The notes: generated from the sequence alone by a model not told the origin. A stretch of 64,000 nt of DNA from Thermococcus henrietii (GCF_900198835.1 NZ_LT900021.1:372001-436000), one strand, 5' to 3'; shown: positions 53,635 through 63,029, numbered from the stretch's first letter. Numbers and translations are program-made.

Positions 53635-54105
53635 ATGAAGGAAGCTCTCAAGCTCATTTCTAGGTCGAAGCTCATGGTTGCCGGCTTCACCATGCTAGTC
53701 TTGGCCATGCTTCTGTCGGCCCTCGCAGTATTTTACACGACGACACCCACTTACTCTTCAGGTGGTAGTCTTGGGCAGGGGGTCCACGTCATTGGCAACG
53801 GAAGCTTTGAGGATAGGTACTCATACTACAACCGAACCCTTACACTGAGTGCAAACAACGCCACGGTTCAGGTTTCTTGGACGGGTTTCAACAGAACATA
53901 CAGCATCAGGGGAAACGTTACGGTTTACCCGTCCGACAGGCCTGAGGTGAACGTTATTAACGGCACCGTCACTTACACGTACAGGGTGAAGGCCATAAGC
54001 CACCCCTACTCTGACCTCGCGATACCCGCGTCGATTCTCGCAGTCGCTGGAACGATAACTTTTTGGGTTGCCTACGTTCACGCATTCAGGGGGAAGCGGA
54101 AATGA
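53635..54105 (+). CDS. Two-helix membrane protein, unknown function
   Basis: 156 residues: an N-terminal helix ([21 protein letters not shown]), an outer beta-rich domain with many Asn-x-Ser/Thr glycosylation sites ([19 protein letters not shown]) and a C-terminal helix ([18 protein letters not shown]) with a basic end. No family recognised. ATG 53635 has GGTGA 5 nt upstream. It overlaps nadE by 4 nt (ATGA), so it is probably co-transcribed with it. Confidence 0.65.
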   Translation: MKEALKLISRSKLMVAGFTMLVLAMLLSALAVFYTTTPTYSSGGSLGQGVHVIGNGSFEDRYSYYNRTLTLSANNATVQVSWTGFNRTYSIRGNVTVYPSDRPEVNVINGTVTYTYRVKAISHPYSDLAIPASILAVAGTITFWVAYVHAFRGKRK

Positions 54106-54866
54106 GGTCCCTCGACTACAACTCCGTCGTCGAGATAATCACGGCCTTTATCCGAGAGAAGGTAGAGGAGGCGAGAGCTGAGGGCGTTGTGATAGGGATA
54201 AGCGGCGGCATAGACAGCGCCACGACCGCTTACCTCGCCGTTAAGGCTCTTGGAAGGGAGCGCGTTCTCGGCCTGATAATGCCCTACTACCAGAACAGGG
54301 ACGTTGAAGATGCGAGGCTCGTCTGCTCCTCCCTTGGAATCGAGTGCAGGGAGATAAACATAAAGCCCATCGTTGACTCGTTCGTTTCTCAGCTCGGCTT
54401 CCAGCCCGACAGGAGGAGCCTTGGCAACATCATGGCGAGAACGAGGATGGTTCTCCTCTACGCTCACGCCAATGAGAAGAACCGCCTCGTCCTTGGAACA
54501 AGCAACAGGAGCGAGTTCCTCACCGGCTACTTTACCAAGTGGGGCGATGGGGCGAGCGACTACGCGCCTCTCATAAACCTCTACAAAACCGAGGTCTGGG
54601 AGGTTGCGAAGCTCATCGGCGTTCCCGAGAGGATAATCGAGAAGAAACCCACCGCCGGTCTCTGGGAGGGTCAGACAGACGAGGACGAGCTCGGCATAAG
54701 CTACCGCCTCCTCGACGAAATCCTCTGGCGCCTCGTTGACCTGCTGAAGGACAAGGAGGAAATAGCTGAGGAGCTGGGCGTACCAATCGAGCGGGTCGAA
54801 TACGTTGAGAACCTTGTTAAAAGGAGCGAGCACAAGCGCCGTCTGCCACTGGGCCCGAGCTTCTGA
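54102..54866 (+). CDS. nadE: NH3-dependent NAD synthetase
   Basis: 254 residues. It adenylates and amidates nicotinic acid adenine dinucleotide with ammonia; there is no glutaminase domain. The N-type PP-loop is [14 protein letters not shown], and further family segments are [19 protein letters not shown] and [21 protein letters not shown] 54102 matches the family length; a longer frame upstream overlaps the preceding gene. It follows the two-helix protein gene with an ATGA overlap and is followed 9 nt later by a DMT transporter gene. Confidence 0.94.
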   Translation: MRSLDYNSVVEIITAFIREKVEEARAEGVVIGISGGIDSATTAYLAVKALGRERVLGLIMPYYQNRDVEDARLVCSSLGIECREINIKPIVDSFVSQLGFQPDRRSLGNIMARTRMVLLYAHANEKNRLVLGTSNRSEFLTGYFTKWGDGASDYAPLINLYKTEVWEVAKLIGVPERIIEKKPTAGLWEGQTDEDELGISYRLLDEILWRLVDLLKDKEEIAEELGVPIERVEYVENLVKRSEHKRRLPLGPSF

Positions 54867-54875
54867 GGTGAGCCG

Positions 54876-55730
54876 ATGAAGCGCGGTTACCTTCTCGTTT
54901 TTCTCGCTGCTTCAATGTGGGGAACCCTGGGAATCTTCGCGACCTACATCTACCGCTATAACGTTGATTCCTTCACGATGGTCTTCTGGCGCGTTCTCTT
55001 TGCTCTAATCATTCTCGGAACCTACATCTCGCTCTTCCTGCGCGAGAACCCCTTCACGCGCGAGAAACTGTGGTTCTACGCTGTTTACGGCCTCGTTGGA
55101 GTTTTCGCCTTCTACACCCTCTACTTCTACACCGTCAAAATCTCGTCAGTCGGTTTCGCGGTTCTGCTCGTCTACACAGCCCCCGCTTTCTCTGTAATCC
55201 TCGGCAGGTTAATCTTCAAGGAGCCGATAACGACCGAGAAGGCGATAGCCCTGGTGATGGTCCTTACAGGGGTCGTTCTCGTTGCAGGGAACGTTGACTT
55301 CAACGTGAGCCACTTGGCTTTACTGACAGGCATAGCGACCGGCTTCACCTACGCCCTCTATGGAGTCCTCGCCAAGTTCGGTGTCAGAAACGAGAGACCC
55401 GAGAGGGTTCTCTTCATGACCCTGCTCTTCGGCCTGTTCTTCCTCGCTCCCTTCTCTAAGTTCTCCGTTCCGAGGGGAGCGATTCCCTACCTTCTCGGTT
55501 TAGCGTTTTTCCCGACGTTCCTCGGCTACACCCTCTACAACCACGCCCTCAAAGAAGTGGAGGTCAGCAGGGCTAGCATAGTGGCGACCGTTGAGCCGGT
55601 GGTTGCAATAGTCCTCGCATACATCCTGTTTGATGAGGCTTTAACGCCCCTTCAGCTCCTCGGCGGGGCGCTCATAATAGGGGCATCAATCCTCGTGCAC
55701 ATGAGGGAAGGAAGGGGGAATCAGACGTAG
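54876..55730 (+). CDS. DMT superfamily (EamA) transporter
   Basis: 284 residues with ten transmembrane helices in two EamA repeats (first LVFLAASMWGTLGIFATY; second repeat from about residue 143, ATGFTYALYGVLAKFG). The ending VVAIVLAYILFDEALTPLQLLGGALIIGASILV is typical. It is likely a metabolite or amino acid exporter. GGTGAG precedes the ATG. The 3' end overlaps glnA, convergent, by 10 nt. Confidence 0.87.
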   Translation: MKRGYLLVFLAASMWGTLGIFATYIYRYNVDSFTMVFWRVLFALIILGTYISLFLRENPFTREKLWFYAVYGLVGVFAFYTLYFYTVKISSVGFAVLLVYTAPAFSVILGRLIFKEPITTEKAIALVMVLTGVVLVAGNVDFNVSHLALLTGIATGFTYALYGVLAKFGVRNERPERVLFMTLLFGLFFLAPFSKFSVPRGAIPYLLGLAFFPTFLGYTLYNHALKEVEVSRASIVATVEPVVAIVLAYILFDEALTPLQLLGGALIIGASILVHMREGRGNQT

Positions 55731-57043
55731 AAGTACCTCTCGAGCTCCCACTCGGTCACCTTCTTGGTCTCCAGCGGGAGTTCTCTGCTCTCGAGGTAGG
55801 CGACGTACTCGCTCCATTCCCTTTCCTTGTAGGCGATGAAGTTCTCGTAGGCCTCTCCGAGTGCCGCTCTGATGACCTTGTCCTTTTTCAGCTCCTCCAG
55901 CGCCTCCCCGAGGCTTCCCGGAAGGGTCTCGATTCCCGCTTTGCTCCTCTCCTCTTCGCTCATCTCGTAGACGTTGGTCTCGACGTAGGCCTCAGGCTCA
56001 AGCTTCCTCTTAATTCCGTCGAGCCCGGCCAGAAGTATCGCCGAGAAAGCCAGGTACGGGTTGGCGCTCGGGTCTGGACAGCGGTACTCTATCCTAGCCC
56101 CGTTGCCCCAGAATGCCGGGACGCGGATTAGCGCGCTCCTGTTCCTGTAACCCCAGCTGATGTAGACAGGAGCCTCATAACCCGGAACGAGGCGCTTGTA
56201 GCTGTTCACCGTCGGGTTGGTCAGGGCCGTCAACGCCTTCGCGTGTTTGAGTATTCCAGCTATGAAATGAAGAGCCGTCTCGCTCAGCCCGTCCTCGCCG
56301 ATGAATGCATTTTCTCCGTCCTTCCAGAGGCTTATGTGGAGGTGCATTCCGTTGCCCGGGTAGCCGTAGATGGGTTTCGGCATGAACGTTGCATACAACC
56401 CACGCATTTCGGCGATGGCCTTGACGACGTACTTGAAGCTCACGATGTTGTCGGCGGTTTTGAGGGCCTCATCGTAGCGGAAGTCAATCTCGTGCTGGGC
56501 CTTTCCAACCTCGTGGTGGAGCACCTCCGGAACGAGGCCGAAGGCCGGCATGTAGAGGGCTATCTCCCTCCTCAGCTCCCTCGCCTTGTCGAGAGTTACG
56601 AGGTCGAAGTAGCCCCCGCTGTCGGGTATGTGGAGCTCCCAGGTTCCGTTCTTCTTGAAGAGATAGAACTCCGGCTCCGGCCCGAGGTAGGCCTTGAAGC
56701 CGGCTTTCTCAAGCCTTTCAAGGGCCCTCCTGAGGACTCCCCTTGGGTCGGCCTTGTAGGGCTTTTCGTCCTTGTATATGTAGCCGTAGACCCTCGCTAT
56801 GCCCTCCCAGGGAACCTCGGCGTAGGTGCTCGGGTCGGCCTTAAAGATAAGGTCGCTGTCCTCTATGCCCTGGAACCCGGGAATCGAGGAGCCGTCGAAG
56901 GCTATGCCCTCCTCTATTGCCTCCTCATACCTTGCTATAGGAACCTCCATTCCCTTCGGAACGCCGTTTATGTCCACGAATATGAGCTGGAGGAACCTCG
57001 GACCCTTCGTCTCGACTCCGAGGAGTTTTGCACTTTCGTTCAT
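55721..57043 (-). CDS. glnA: Glutamine synthetase
   Basis: Condenses glutamate and ammonia with ATP. The 440-residue type I enzyme has QLIFVDINGVPKGMEV, the metal/ATP segments GPEPEFYLF and GNGMHLHISLWK, the Glu-binding NSYKRLVPGYEAPVYISWG and the RIEYRCPDPSANPYLAF region. The adenylylation loop Tyr of enteric enzymes is not evident, so it is type I-alpha, regulated otherwise. On the minus strand GGTGATG lies 6 nt before the ATG. Confidence 0.96.
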   Translation of the reverse strand: MNESAKLLGVETKGPRFLQLIFVDINGVPKGMEVPIARYEEAIEEGIAFDGSSIPGFQGIEDSDLIFKADPSTYAEVPWEGIARVYGYIYKDEKPYKADPRGVLRRALERLEKAGFKAYLGPEPEFYLFKKNGTWELHIPDSGGYFDLVTLDKARELRREIALYMPAFGLVPEVLHHEVGKAQHEIDFRYDEALKTADNIVSFKYVVKAIAEMRGLYATFMPKPIYGYPGNGMHLHISLWKDGENAFIGEDGLSETALHFIAGILKHAKALTALTNPTVNSYKRLVPGYEAPVYISWGYRNRSALIRVPAFWGNGARIEYRCPDPSANPYLAFSAILLAGLDGIKRKLEPEAYVETNVYEMSEEERSKAGIETLPGSLGEALEELKKDKVIRAALGEAYENFIAYKEREWSEYVAYLESRELPLETKKVTEWELERYFYV

Positions 57044-57266
57044 TTTTTCATCACCGTATTGATTTATTGTTCAATTATTTCCGCTAGATGCTGAACAGAT
57101 ACACCTAATTAACCCTTTCCCCTGAATTTTTGAACACCTGACGAAAAACGGCCTATGAACGTCATCGTTTTGACATAGATAAGTCTATTCTTTTGCTTAA
57201 CTTTGAACTTTTTGACGAGAAGATGTTAAACAATGTTTATCTGTCTTGGCTCGAATTGACACCCGT
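57044..57266. other. Divergent promoter region between glnA and a DUF61 gene
   Basis: It holds the glnA leader and promoter on the minus strand (AT-rich, ATTTATTGTTCAATTATTT) and, on the plus strand, a TATA box GTTTATCT (57235-57242) 25-30 bp before ATG 57267. Long AT-rich stretches between them could hold nitrogen-control sites. I see no clear palindrome and no small gene. Confidence 0.45.
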
Positions 57267-57671
57267 ATGAACCCTGAAAACGCCCTCTTGAGAGAAATCT
57301 ACCGCATAAACAGCCACCTTCCGGCGAAGAGGCCAACCCTCGCCCGGCTCCTAGAAGACAACGAGCCATCGGTTAGGCTAAGGGACGGGAGCGTGCACTC
57401 CTTCCGAAAGGCAGAGCTCGAGAGGATTAAGGACCTTCTCGACCCCGGCGGCGAGGAGAAACTGCTCCTCCCGATAGTCCTTGAGATAGTGAGCGACTTC
57501 AGGGGCTACTTCAGGGTTAGGGGAAGGGTCGCGGTCAAGGTGATAGACAGGCTCCTCGGCTCCTATGATCCCCTAGACGAGCCGGAGGAAAGGCTCTACC
57601 CGAGGTACCTGCTCCCCAGGGTGAGGCGGGAGTTGCCGACGGCGACAACCTATGCCTTCATAGCGGAGTGA
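57267..57671 (+). CDS. DUF61 family protein
   Basis: 134 residues, cytosolic, matching the archaeal UPF0216/DUF61 proteins (HLPAKRPTLARLLEDNEP; VRLRDGSVHSFRKAEL; GYFRVRGRVAVKVIDRLLG). The function of this family is unknown. ATG 57267 is chosen: it is 28 bp from the centre of a TATA box and has no ribosome binding site, so the mRNA is probably leaderless; TTG 57246 would precede the transcript start. Confidence 0.75.
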   Translation: MNPENALLREIYRINSHLPAKRPTLARLLEDNEPSVRLRDGSVHSFRKAELERIKDLLDPGGEEKLLLPIVLEIVSDFRGYFRVRGRVAVKVIDRLLGSYDPLDEPEERLYPRYLLPRVRRELPTATTYAFIAE

Positions 57672-57676
57672 TGGGT

Positions 57677-57952
57677 ATGGATGACGATAGGAAGGTTTTC
57701 CTCAACTATCTCGCCTTCACTGTTCCCCACGTTACGGTTTTCGCCGGGGCGGTCTTTGGAATCCTCGTGCTCCTCGGCATAAAGACATCGCTAGCCCTTG
57801 GAATCTTCGCCCTCCTCTACGGAGTGATGCTTCTTGCCATAGCCCTCGTCGCCAGGGAGCACTTCTCCGGTCTAGGACTTTACAGGTTGTTCCTCCTTCT
57901 CTCGTTCATCCTGACCGTTTCGGGCGCGGTTCTGCTGGCACTCGGTCGGTAG
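57677..57952 (+). CDS. Small membrane protein, unknown function
   Basis: 91 residues with three hydrophobic helices (VTVFAGAVFGILVLLGI; LALGIFALLYGVMLLAIAL; LYRLFLLLSFILTVSGAVLL) and an acidic N-terminus. No family recognised. GGAGTGA is 5 nt before ATG 57677; ATG 57671 is an alternative. It follows the DUF61 gene closely. Confidence 0.65.
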   Translation: MDDDRKVFLNYLAFTVPHVTVFAGAVFGILVLLGIKTSLALGIFALLYGVMLLAIALVAREHFSGLGLYRLFLLLSFILTVSGAVLLALGR

Positions 57953-57993
57953 TGTTTTATACCCTCCAGTTGTATAACCTTAGGGTGGTTTGA

Positions 57994-59607
57994 ATGCGGA
58001 GGCTTTCCTCGGCCGTCATCCTCCTTATGTTGCTAGCCCTCATACCACCGAGCTCGGCGTCATCAAGTCAGGCGATTCAGGTTATAGCCGGGGATTACGC
58101 CGTTGGAACGTTCACGGTTTCAAACCCAACTGATGCCTCATACAAGCTCGCCGTGGTGAGGGACATCTGGGTTGAGGATTCCAGCGGAAAACGGGTGGAG
58201 GGCTTCAACGTAACGGTATCACCCCACATAGTCCAGGGATGGGGACCGCGGGAGGAGAAGACCTTCTCATACAATGTGAGTTGTTCTCCCAATGTTCCCG
58301 CGGGAAGCTACTACCTAAAGATTAGGTTCCTGGTTTCCCTATCAACTGGTGGCCTGTCCGCGTTCACGGCTTCAGTACCTTTGACGGTCCTCTCAACTCC
58401 TCTGCGCTTCGGTGAGGTCCACGCGTACACTCCCTCGGGCACCTGGCCGCTCGTTTTTATGGGCGAGGGCTTCGTTGTGTATTCCACGGTTCATAACCTA
58501 GGCCACAAAACCGTTAAAGGGACCGCGTACTTGACGGTTCTTCACGACGGAAAGCCCTACGTTCACCTGAGTAAGGGCGTCGTCTTTGGACCTGGAACTA
58601 CGTCGGTGAGCTTTGAGGTGAAGACCCCGTACTCCCTCCCTCCGGGACACTACGTTTTTAACTACACCATAAGGACCCCCCGGGGAACGTTTTCCAGAAC
58701 CAAAGCTTTCACCCTCAGCTGGGGTGTCTCACTCCTCGGTGTTTCTCTCGAGAGAAGTAGTGTTTACACGGGCGACAAGGTGGTTGCCTACGTTTCTGTT
58801 CTCTCCCAAAGAAACGTGCGGGCGAACCTGAGCGTGAAGTTCTACCTAAACGGGAAGCCGGTTTATTCCCTCACAAAACCTCTCTCACTCGACCAGGGCA
58901 CTCTCGTCTTCAACGTGCCTCTGTTCACGAAAAAACCCGGTCAGTACCGCGTCTCGGTTTCCCTGCTCGTGGCTGGAAAGATTGTCGGCACTGCATCCTC
59001 GGAGTACAGGGTTATAGCGCCCCCCAAGATATCCTCGGTGGTACCAGCCCGTTCGGAGAAACTCCTTGAGTTCAGGGTTCTCCTTTCGAATCCAGGCCCC
59101 GCGACCTCTGGGCTCCTCTCGTACGTTGTTCGTCTCGAAAACGGCACGACCTACAGCGGCTCGAGGGTAGTTGATATACCCCCCGGAAACTCGACGGTTG
59201 ACTTCTCTTTCCCCTCTGGTGAAGTTGGTGTGACGTACTCGTTCAACCTTTCCACCGACGGTCACGTTAGCTCGGTTAGTGGGACTCTTGCACCGCCCGT
59301 CCAGACCACGACCACCACCTCTACCAACAGCCCAACCTCTACTGAGACACTGGAAACCACATCAACTTCTTCCTCCCCCTCCAACTCAACGGCCCTCTCG
59401 AGCTCTGGAGGCAACGGGTGGTGGCCTGCTCTCGTTATCCTGCTGATAGTTCTCGTCGCCGTCGGTGCTTACTACACCCACTGGAACTCTGGTGGTAAGA
59501 AACGTCGGGGGAAGAGGGGGCCAAAGCGCCGTTCACCGCTCGGGAGGTTCAAGAGGCCAAAACCGCCAAAGTTCCATGAGAGGGACTCCCTGCCCAAAAA
59601 GAAGTGA
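57994..59607 (+). CDS. Anchored surface protein with very basic cytosolic tail
   Basis: 537 residues: signal peptide (SSAVILLMLLALIPPSSA), an extracellular part made of beta-sandwich domains (VSNPTDASYKLAVVRD; STVHNLGHKTVKGTAYL; VVAYVSVLSQRNVRANLSV), a Ser/Thr linker (TTTTTSTNSPTSTETLET), one membrane helix (WPALVILLIVLVAVGAYYTH), and then about 40 residues with more than 18 Lys/Arg and several Pro. It resembles the NEW3-type protein at 11472 in layout. No known function. GGTGG is 6 nt before the ATG. Confidence 0.7.
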   Translation: MRRLSSAVILLMLLALIPPSSASSSQAIQVIAGDYAVGTFTVSNPTDASYKLAVVRDIWVEDSSGKRVEGFNVTVSPHIVQGWGPREEKTFSYNVSCSPNVPAGSYYLKIRFLVSLSTGGLSAFTASVPLTVLSTPLRFGEVHAYTPSGTWPLVFMGEGFVVYSTVHNLGHKTVKGTAYLTVLHDGKPYVHLSKGVVFGPGTTSVSFEVKTPYSLPPGHYVFNYTIRTPRGTFSRTKAFTLSWGVSLLGVSLERSSVYTGDKVVAYVSVLSQRNVRANLSVKFYLNGKPVYSLTKPLSLDQGTLVFNVPLFTKKPGQYRVSVSLLVAGKIVGTASSEYRVIAPPKISSVVPARSEKLLEFRVLLSNPGPATSGLLSYVVRLENGTTYSGSRVVDIPPGNSTVDFSFPSGEVGVTYSFNLSTDGHVSSVSGTLAPPVQTTTTTSTNSPTSTETLETTSTSSSPSNSTALSSSGGNGWWPALVILLIVLVAVGAYYTHWNSGGKKRRGKRGPKRRSPLGRFKRPKPPKFHERDSLPKKK

Positions 59608-59611
59608 CCAA

Positions 59612-59625
59612 ACCTTTTTATTCTC
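59612..59625 (+). promoter_or_regulatory. rnpB TATA box
   Basis: AACCTTTTTATTC lies 25-30 bp before the first base of the RNase P RNA (59644). The preceding gene ends at 59607, so its T-rich tail and this promoter overlap. Confidence 0.45.
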
Positions 59626-59643
59626 CCTTTTCTACTTCCTTAC

Positions 59644-59967
59644 GGCGAGGGGGTCGGGGGCTCTCGGGGCACTCCCGAGGAAGTTCCGCCCACCGCACCG
59701 GGGCCGCGGTGCCGTAAGGCACCTCCCGGGAGGGAGGGCAACGGCGCAGAAACGACACGGCCCCCGGGAGATGTGGATGACGCGCGCGAAGGGCCCGGCG
59801 ACGGGCACCGAGCTAACCCGCAGACAATCCTGGGGGATGCGGTGAAACGGCCGTCCCGCGGGGTGCAAGGCCGTGGGAGGGGCGATGAGTTCCCGGTGCG
59901 AGCCCCGTGGTAGGCCGCTCAGTCGAATGCCCCCTTGACACAGAAGGCGGGCTACGACCCCCTCGCC
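59644..59967 (+). ncRNA. rnpB: RNase P RNA
   Basis: A GC-rich, 324-nt RNA with the archaeal type A pattern. The first 12 bases (GGCGAGGGGGTC) pair perfectly with the last 12 (GACCCCCTCGCC) as helix P1. GAGGAAGTTCCGCC (59677-59690) is the conserved CR-I, CAGAAACGACA is near 59748, GGTGAAACGG near 59841, and the CR-V region GACACAGAAGGCGGGCTACG ends just before P1 closes. It is the catalytic part of RNase P, which matures tRNA 5' ends. The last 16 nt overlap the 3' end of the convergent transporter gene. Confidence 0.96.
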
Positions 59968-60797
59968 AAATCAATAGCTGAGGCGAGCAGAATTAGGGCG
60001 CCACCTATCACGGTTCTAACTCCCGGCACCTCTCCAAAGACTAGGAACGCGTAAACTATCGCGCTCAGCGGGTCGAGGTAGCTCAACAAAGAGGCGTCTT
60101 TGACCTCCACCTTCTTCAGCCCGTCCATGTAGATGTAGAGGGCGAACACCGTGTGGAGCAAGACGAGAACCGCTATTGCCCACCAGACCGGGCTTCCAAC
60201 GTTCTCAACGGCCACAAAGGGAATTAAAACGACTGACGCTACCGCCAGCTGGAGGAAGGTTAGGCTCTCACCGTCAACGCCCCTCAGGAACCTGCCGAGG
60301 TTCGGAATCAGGGCATAGAAGAGCGCTCCCAGAAACGCGAACACGATTCCTGTGAATTCCTTGTCGGAGAGGCTGATTCTCTGGGAAGATGTTATGAGGA
60401 GCAGTCCCGTGAAGGCTATGGCGAGGCTCAGAACCTTTCCTGCGTCGAGCCTTTCATGGAGGAAGCGCCATGAAATCAGCGTCGCCAGAACCGGGGCGGT
60501 GTAGTAAACGAGAACTGCGTTCGCTATGGTTGTGTAGTTGAAGGCCGTGAAGAGGAAGACCCAATTCAAAGCTAAGGCCGTCCCGAGCGCGAGCATGTGA
60601 TAGGGCCTCTCTCTAAGCTCTCTCAAAGCGTTTCCGAGCTTTCTCCTGAGGCCGAGGATTGGGAGAAGGACGAGCGCTCCAAGCGAAACCCTCGCAAAGG
60701 CGACGCCCAGGCCGGAAAGCCCGGAGAGCCTGCCGAATATCCCGACGCTCCCCCATATAAGCATTGCAAGCGCTATCTGGGCCTTTCCCCGGTTCAT
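59952..60797 (-). CDS. DMT superfamily (EamA) transporter
   Basis: 281 residues with ten helices in two EamA repeats (ALAMLIWGSVGIFGRLSG at the start; AFLGALFYALIPNLGRFLRG in the second). The ending YLDPLSAIVYAFLVFGEVPG is typical. It is only distantly similar to the transporter at 54876. ATG 60797 overlaps the priS stop (ATGA). The last codons, including ARGS and the stop, lie in the P1 helix of rnpB on the other strand, so the C-terminus is constrained by the RNA. Confidence 0.87.
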   Translation of the reverse strand: MNRGKAQIALAMLIWGSVGIFGRLSGLSGLGVAFARVSLGALVLLPILGLRRKLGNALRELRERPYHMLALGTALALNWVFLFTAFNYTTIANAVLVYYTAPVLATLISWRFLHERLDAGKVLSLAIAFTGLLLITSSQRISLSDKEFTGIVFAFLGALFYALIPNLGRFLRGVDGESLTFLQLAVASVVLIPFVAVENVGSPVWWAIAVLVLLHTVFALYIYMDGLKKVEVKDASLLSYLDPLSAIVYAFLVFGEVPGVRTVIGGALILLASAIDLARGS

Positions 60798-61828
60798 AGC
60801 GACTGCTCCCACTCCTCGTACGCTTCCTTCACTTCCTCCTTCCTGAACTCTGGCACGGCGTCCCTGAAGGGGTTAAAGCGCTCGAGTTTCCCCTCGTCTG
60901 GGCCGATGTAGGTCGCTATCAACCCCACCTTGGAGTGCAGGCTCGACGGCAGGCGGAGGATTCTCTTGACGTCAACTGTAACGCGCCCGTCGAAGTAGGC
61001 CTTGGAGAACGTACTCGATATCGAGAAGAGTCTTATGAGGGTTTTGTAGCCAACCCCGCTTGGAAAGGCCGCCAGCAGACCCCTCTCGACGAAGCTCCTG
61101 ACGATTCTCTCCCGGCTCTCATCGCTCAGGAGTTTTCTGGCAAGGCCCTTCTTTATCCCCGCGCTTATCAGGTGGTTCTCGTTGGCCCTCCTTATGAAGT
61201 AACCGAAGCGGAGGCGGAAAACCCTGAAGTAGCCACTCGACAGCATAATCCTCCTGCTCATCACGTCCTCATAGGTTACCTCCTCCGAGGCGCTGATGTA
61301 GGCTAAAATTTTCTCGCGGGCCTTGGCGTCGAGCCTCAACGCCCACTCGTCGAGAACCCTTATGTGGTAGCCCCTGCCGGAGTAAATCACGTGGACGTTC
61401 TCGAAGCCGAAGTCCTCCTTAAGGACAACCAGGGTGTCCCTCGCGAGCTCCTTCGCGTCCTCCAGGCAGATTGGGCACACCTGCCCGCTCGGGTGCCTGT
61501 CCATACACCTCCTGAGGGGCAAGTCCTTGGCGTCTATGTCGAAGACGAGCTCTGCACCGAGCCAGCCCTCCATCTGGGCCGGCTCGCGGTAGAGCGCAAC
61601 CGATGTGTAGATTGCGTAGGGGGAGGTGGCCTTAACGTAGTCCTCCAAATCTCTAACGTCGGTGAATACGTTCTTCCTGTCGCTCGGCCCCTCCCCGGTG
61701 TGGTCGAAGCCGAACTCGCGCTTTTCGAGGCTATCAAGGATGAACTCCGGAATCCTCTCGGCCTTCCACTCGCCCTTGTAGTAGAGCTCCCTCTCCTCCC
61801 TGCTGACCTCTCTGAGCAGTTCAGCCAC
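60794..61828 (-). CDS. priS: DNA primase small (catalytic) subunit
   Basis: 344 residues. Makes RNA/DNA primers with PriL. Catalytic aspartates are D97 and D99 (LVFDIDAKD), with a zinc motif C108, C118, C121 region (RCMDRH ... QVCPIC) and the nucleotide-binding SGRGYHIRVLDEWAL. REFGFDHTGEGPSDRKN is a further family block. GTG 61828 is chosen by comparison with family N-termini (LLREVSREER close to the start) and because GGTGAGG lies just upstream; GTG 61846 is possible. It overlaps priL by 8 nt. Confidence 0.94.
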   Translation of the reverse strand: MAELLREVSREERELYYKGEWKAERIPEFILDSLEKREFGFDHTGEGPSDRKNVFTDVRDLEDYVKATSPYAIYTSVALYREPAQMEGWLGAELVFDIDAKDLPLRRCMDRHPSGQVCPICLEDAKELARDTLVVLKEDFGFENVHVIYSGRGYHIRVLDEWALRLDAKAREKILAYISASEEVTYEDVMSRRIMLSSGYFRVFRLRFGYFIRRANENHLISAGIKKGLARKLLSDESRERIVRSFVERGLLAAFPSGVGYKTLIRLFSISSTFSKAYFDGRVTVDVKRILRLPSSLHSKVGLIATYIGPDEGKLERFNPFRDAVPEFRKEEVKEAYEEWEQSL

Positions 61829-63029
61829 CCTCCTCACCCCCTTCACCGGTTTCGCTCCGCTCCTCCCTCGCGAGCCTTCTCAGATAGTAGGTCAGCGGGT
61901 TCTTGACCCCCCTGCAGTACCTGTCCGGCTTGCATAGCTGGGGAGCGTTGGCCCTTATCTTGTCGCAGTTCGGCGGGAAGTACCACGTTGAGTTCCCGCT
62001 GTCCTCGAGCGTTGGCTTGTCGGTTAATCCGAAGCCGAGGTGGTACCAGATGTTCTTAATCTCGTGGGGCTGGTCCTCGAAGAGCGGCGGCTTGCAGCGG
62101 TTGCCGGCCTCAATGATAACGGGTAGAATCTCCTCCTCGACGACCCTTAAATCGCTCACGCAGTCCTTAACGCGGACGTCCTTCCTCGGCGGATTTGGAC
62201 AGATGCGCGCGTAGCTCAGGAAGCTCGTTAAAAGGACCGTAATCGCATAGTTCCTCATTCCAGCGGGGACGCCTTTTAGGGCTTCTTTAACGCACGGCGG
62301 GAAGAGGTCGAAGCGGAGCGGTTTCGCGCCAACCTTTCCGAGCTTCTCAAGCCTCTCCTTGAAGTACTCCCCGGCGAGCTCCTCAAGCTTCTCTTTGAGC
62401 TCCTCGTAGAACCCGGGGAGTTCGTCCCTGACGTCCGCGAGAAGACCAACGGCCCTGTCGAAGCGCCTCTCGAAGGCCATCTCCCAGAGCTTTAACGCCT
62501 CGTCCCAGCGGAGGTAGGCGTATCCTTTCCTCACGTAGACCTCTTTCAGCGACCCCTCCCAGAGCTCAAGGAACTCGCTCAAGTGCATTCTGTACTTCAG
62601 CTTGAGTTTCCCCCTCTCCTCCTCGGGCAGACTTCTGTCCATCGCCCTCTCCAGTATCTTCCTGTCCCTTTCAGGTATTCCCTTTGCCGGCTCAATCTTT
62701 AGAAGGCTACCCTCCAGCAAGCCCTTTCTCTCTATTCTCGCGCGGTAGAGCCTCGCGGTCGCTTTCTTCACGAACTCGGCCTCGATACCGTAAGGGGAGA
62801 AAGCCAGCGCCCCGAGGAGGGCGTAGAATCGGAAAAGGTCTCTGAGCTCCTCAAGTGTGTCGACGGTGAGGAGGTTTTCGGGGGGCTCCTTTGATTCGAG
62901 CATCCACCTGACGAGTGAGATGGCTTCATCTGGGTCTATGCTTGAGGGGATTCTCTCAAGGAGCGTTAAAACATCGCCGAATTCACGCCTTATTAGTTCC
63001 TGTGCCTCCCTTCCAAAGGGGTCGGGCAT
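61821..63029 (-). CDS. priL: DNA primase large subunit
   Basis: 402 residues. A helical N-terminal part binds PriS. The C-terminal part carries the four-Cys iron-sulfur site: FPPCVKEAL, ARICPNPP or RCKPP, FPPNCDKIR and QLCKPDRYCRGVKNP. It regulates primer start and length. GGTGA precedes the ATG at 4-5 nt. The acidic C-terminus (SETGEGGEEGG) lies in the overlap with priS. Confidence 0.94.
   Translation of the reverse strand: MPDPFGREAQELIRREFGDVLTLLERIPSSIDPDEAISLVRWMLESKEPPENLLTVDTLEELRDLFRFYALLGALAFSPYGIEAEFVKKATARLYRARIERKGLLEGSLLKIEPAKGIPERDRKILERAMDRSLPEEERGKLKLKYRMHLSEFLELWEGSLKEVYVRKGYAYLRWDEALKLWEMAFERRFDRAVGLLADVRDELPGFYEELKEKLEELAGEYFKERLEKLGKVGAKPLRFDLFPPCVKEALKGVPAGMRNYAITVLLTSFLSYARICPNPPRKDVRVKDCVSDLRVVEEEILPVIIEAGNRCKPPLFEDQPHEIKNIWYHLGFGLTDKPTLEDSGNSTWYFPPNCDKIRANAPQLCKPDRYCRGVKNPLTYYLRRLAREERSETGEGGEEGG

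Noticed and set aside
59465-59868. Open frames across the RNase P RNA on both strands
   Set aside because: The region folds as rnpB with paired P1 ends and conserved CR-I/CR-V blocks. The frames follow from its high GC content.
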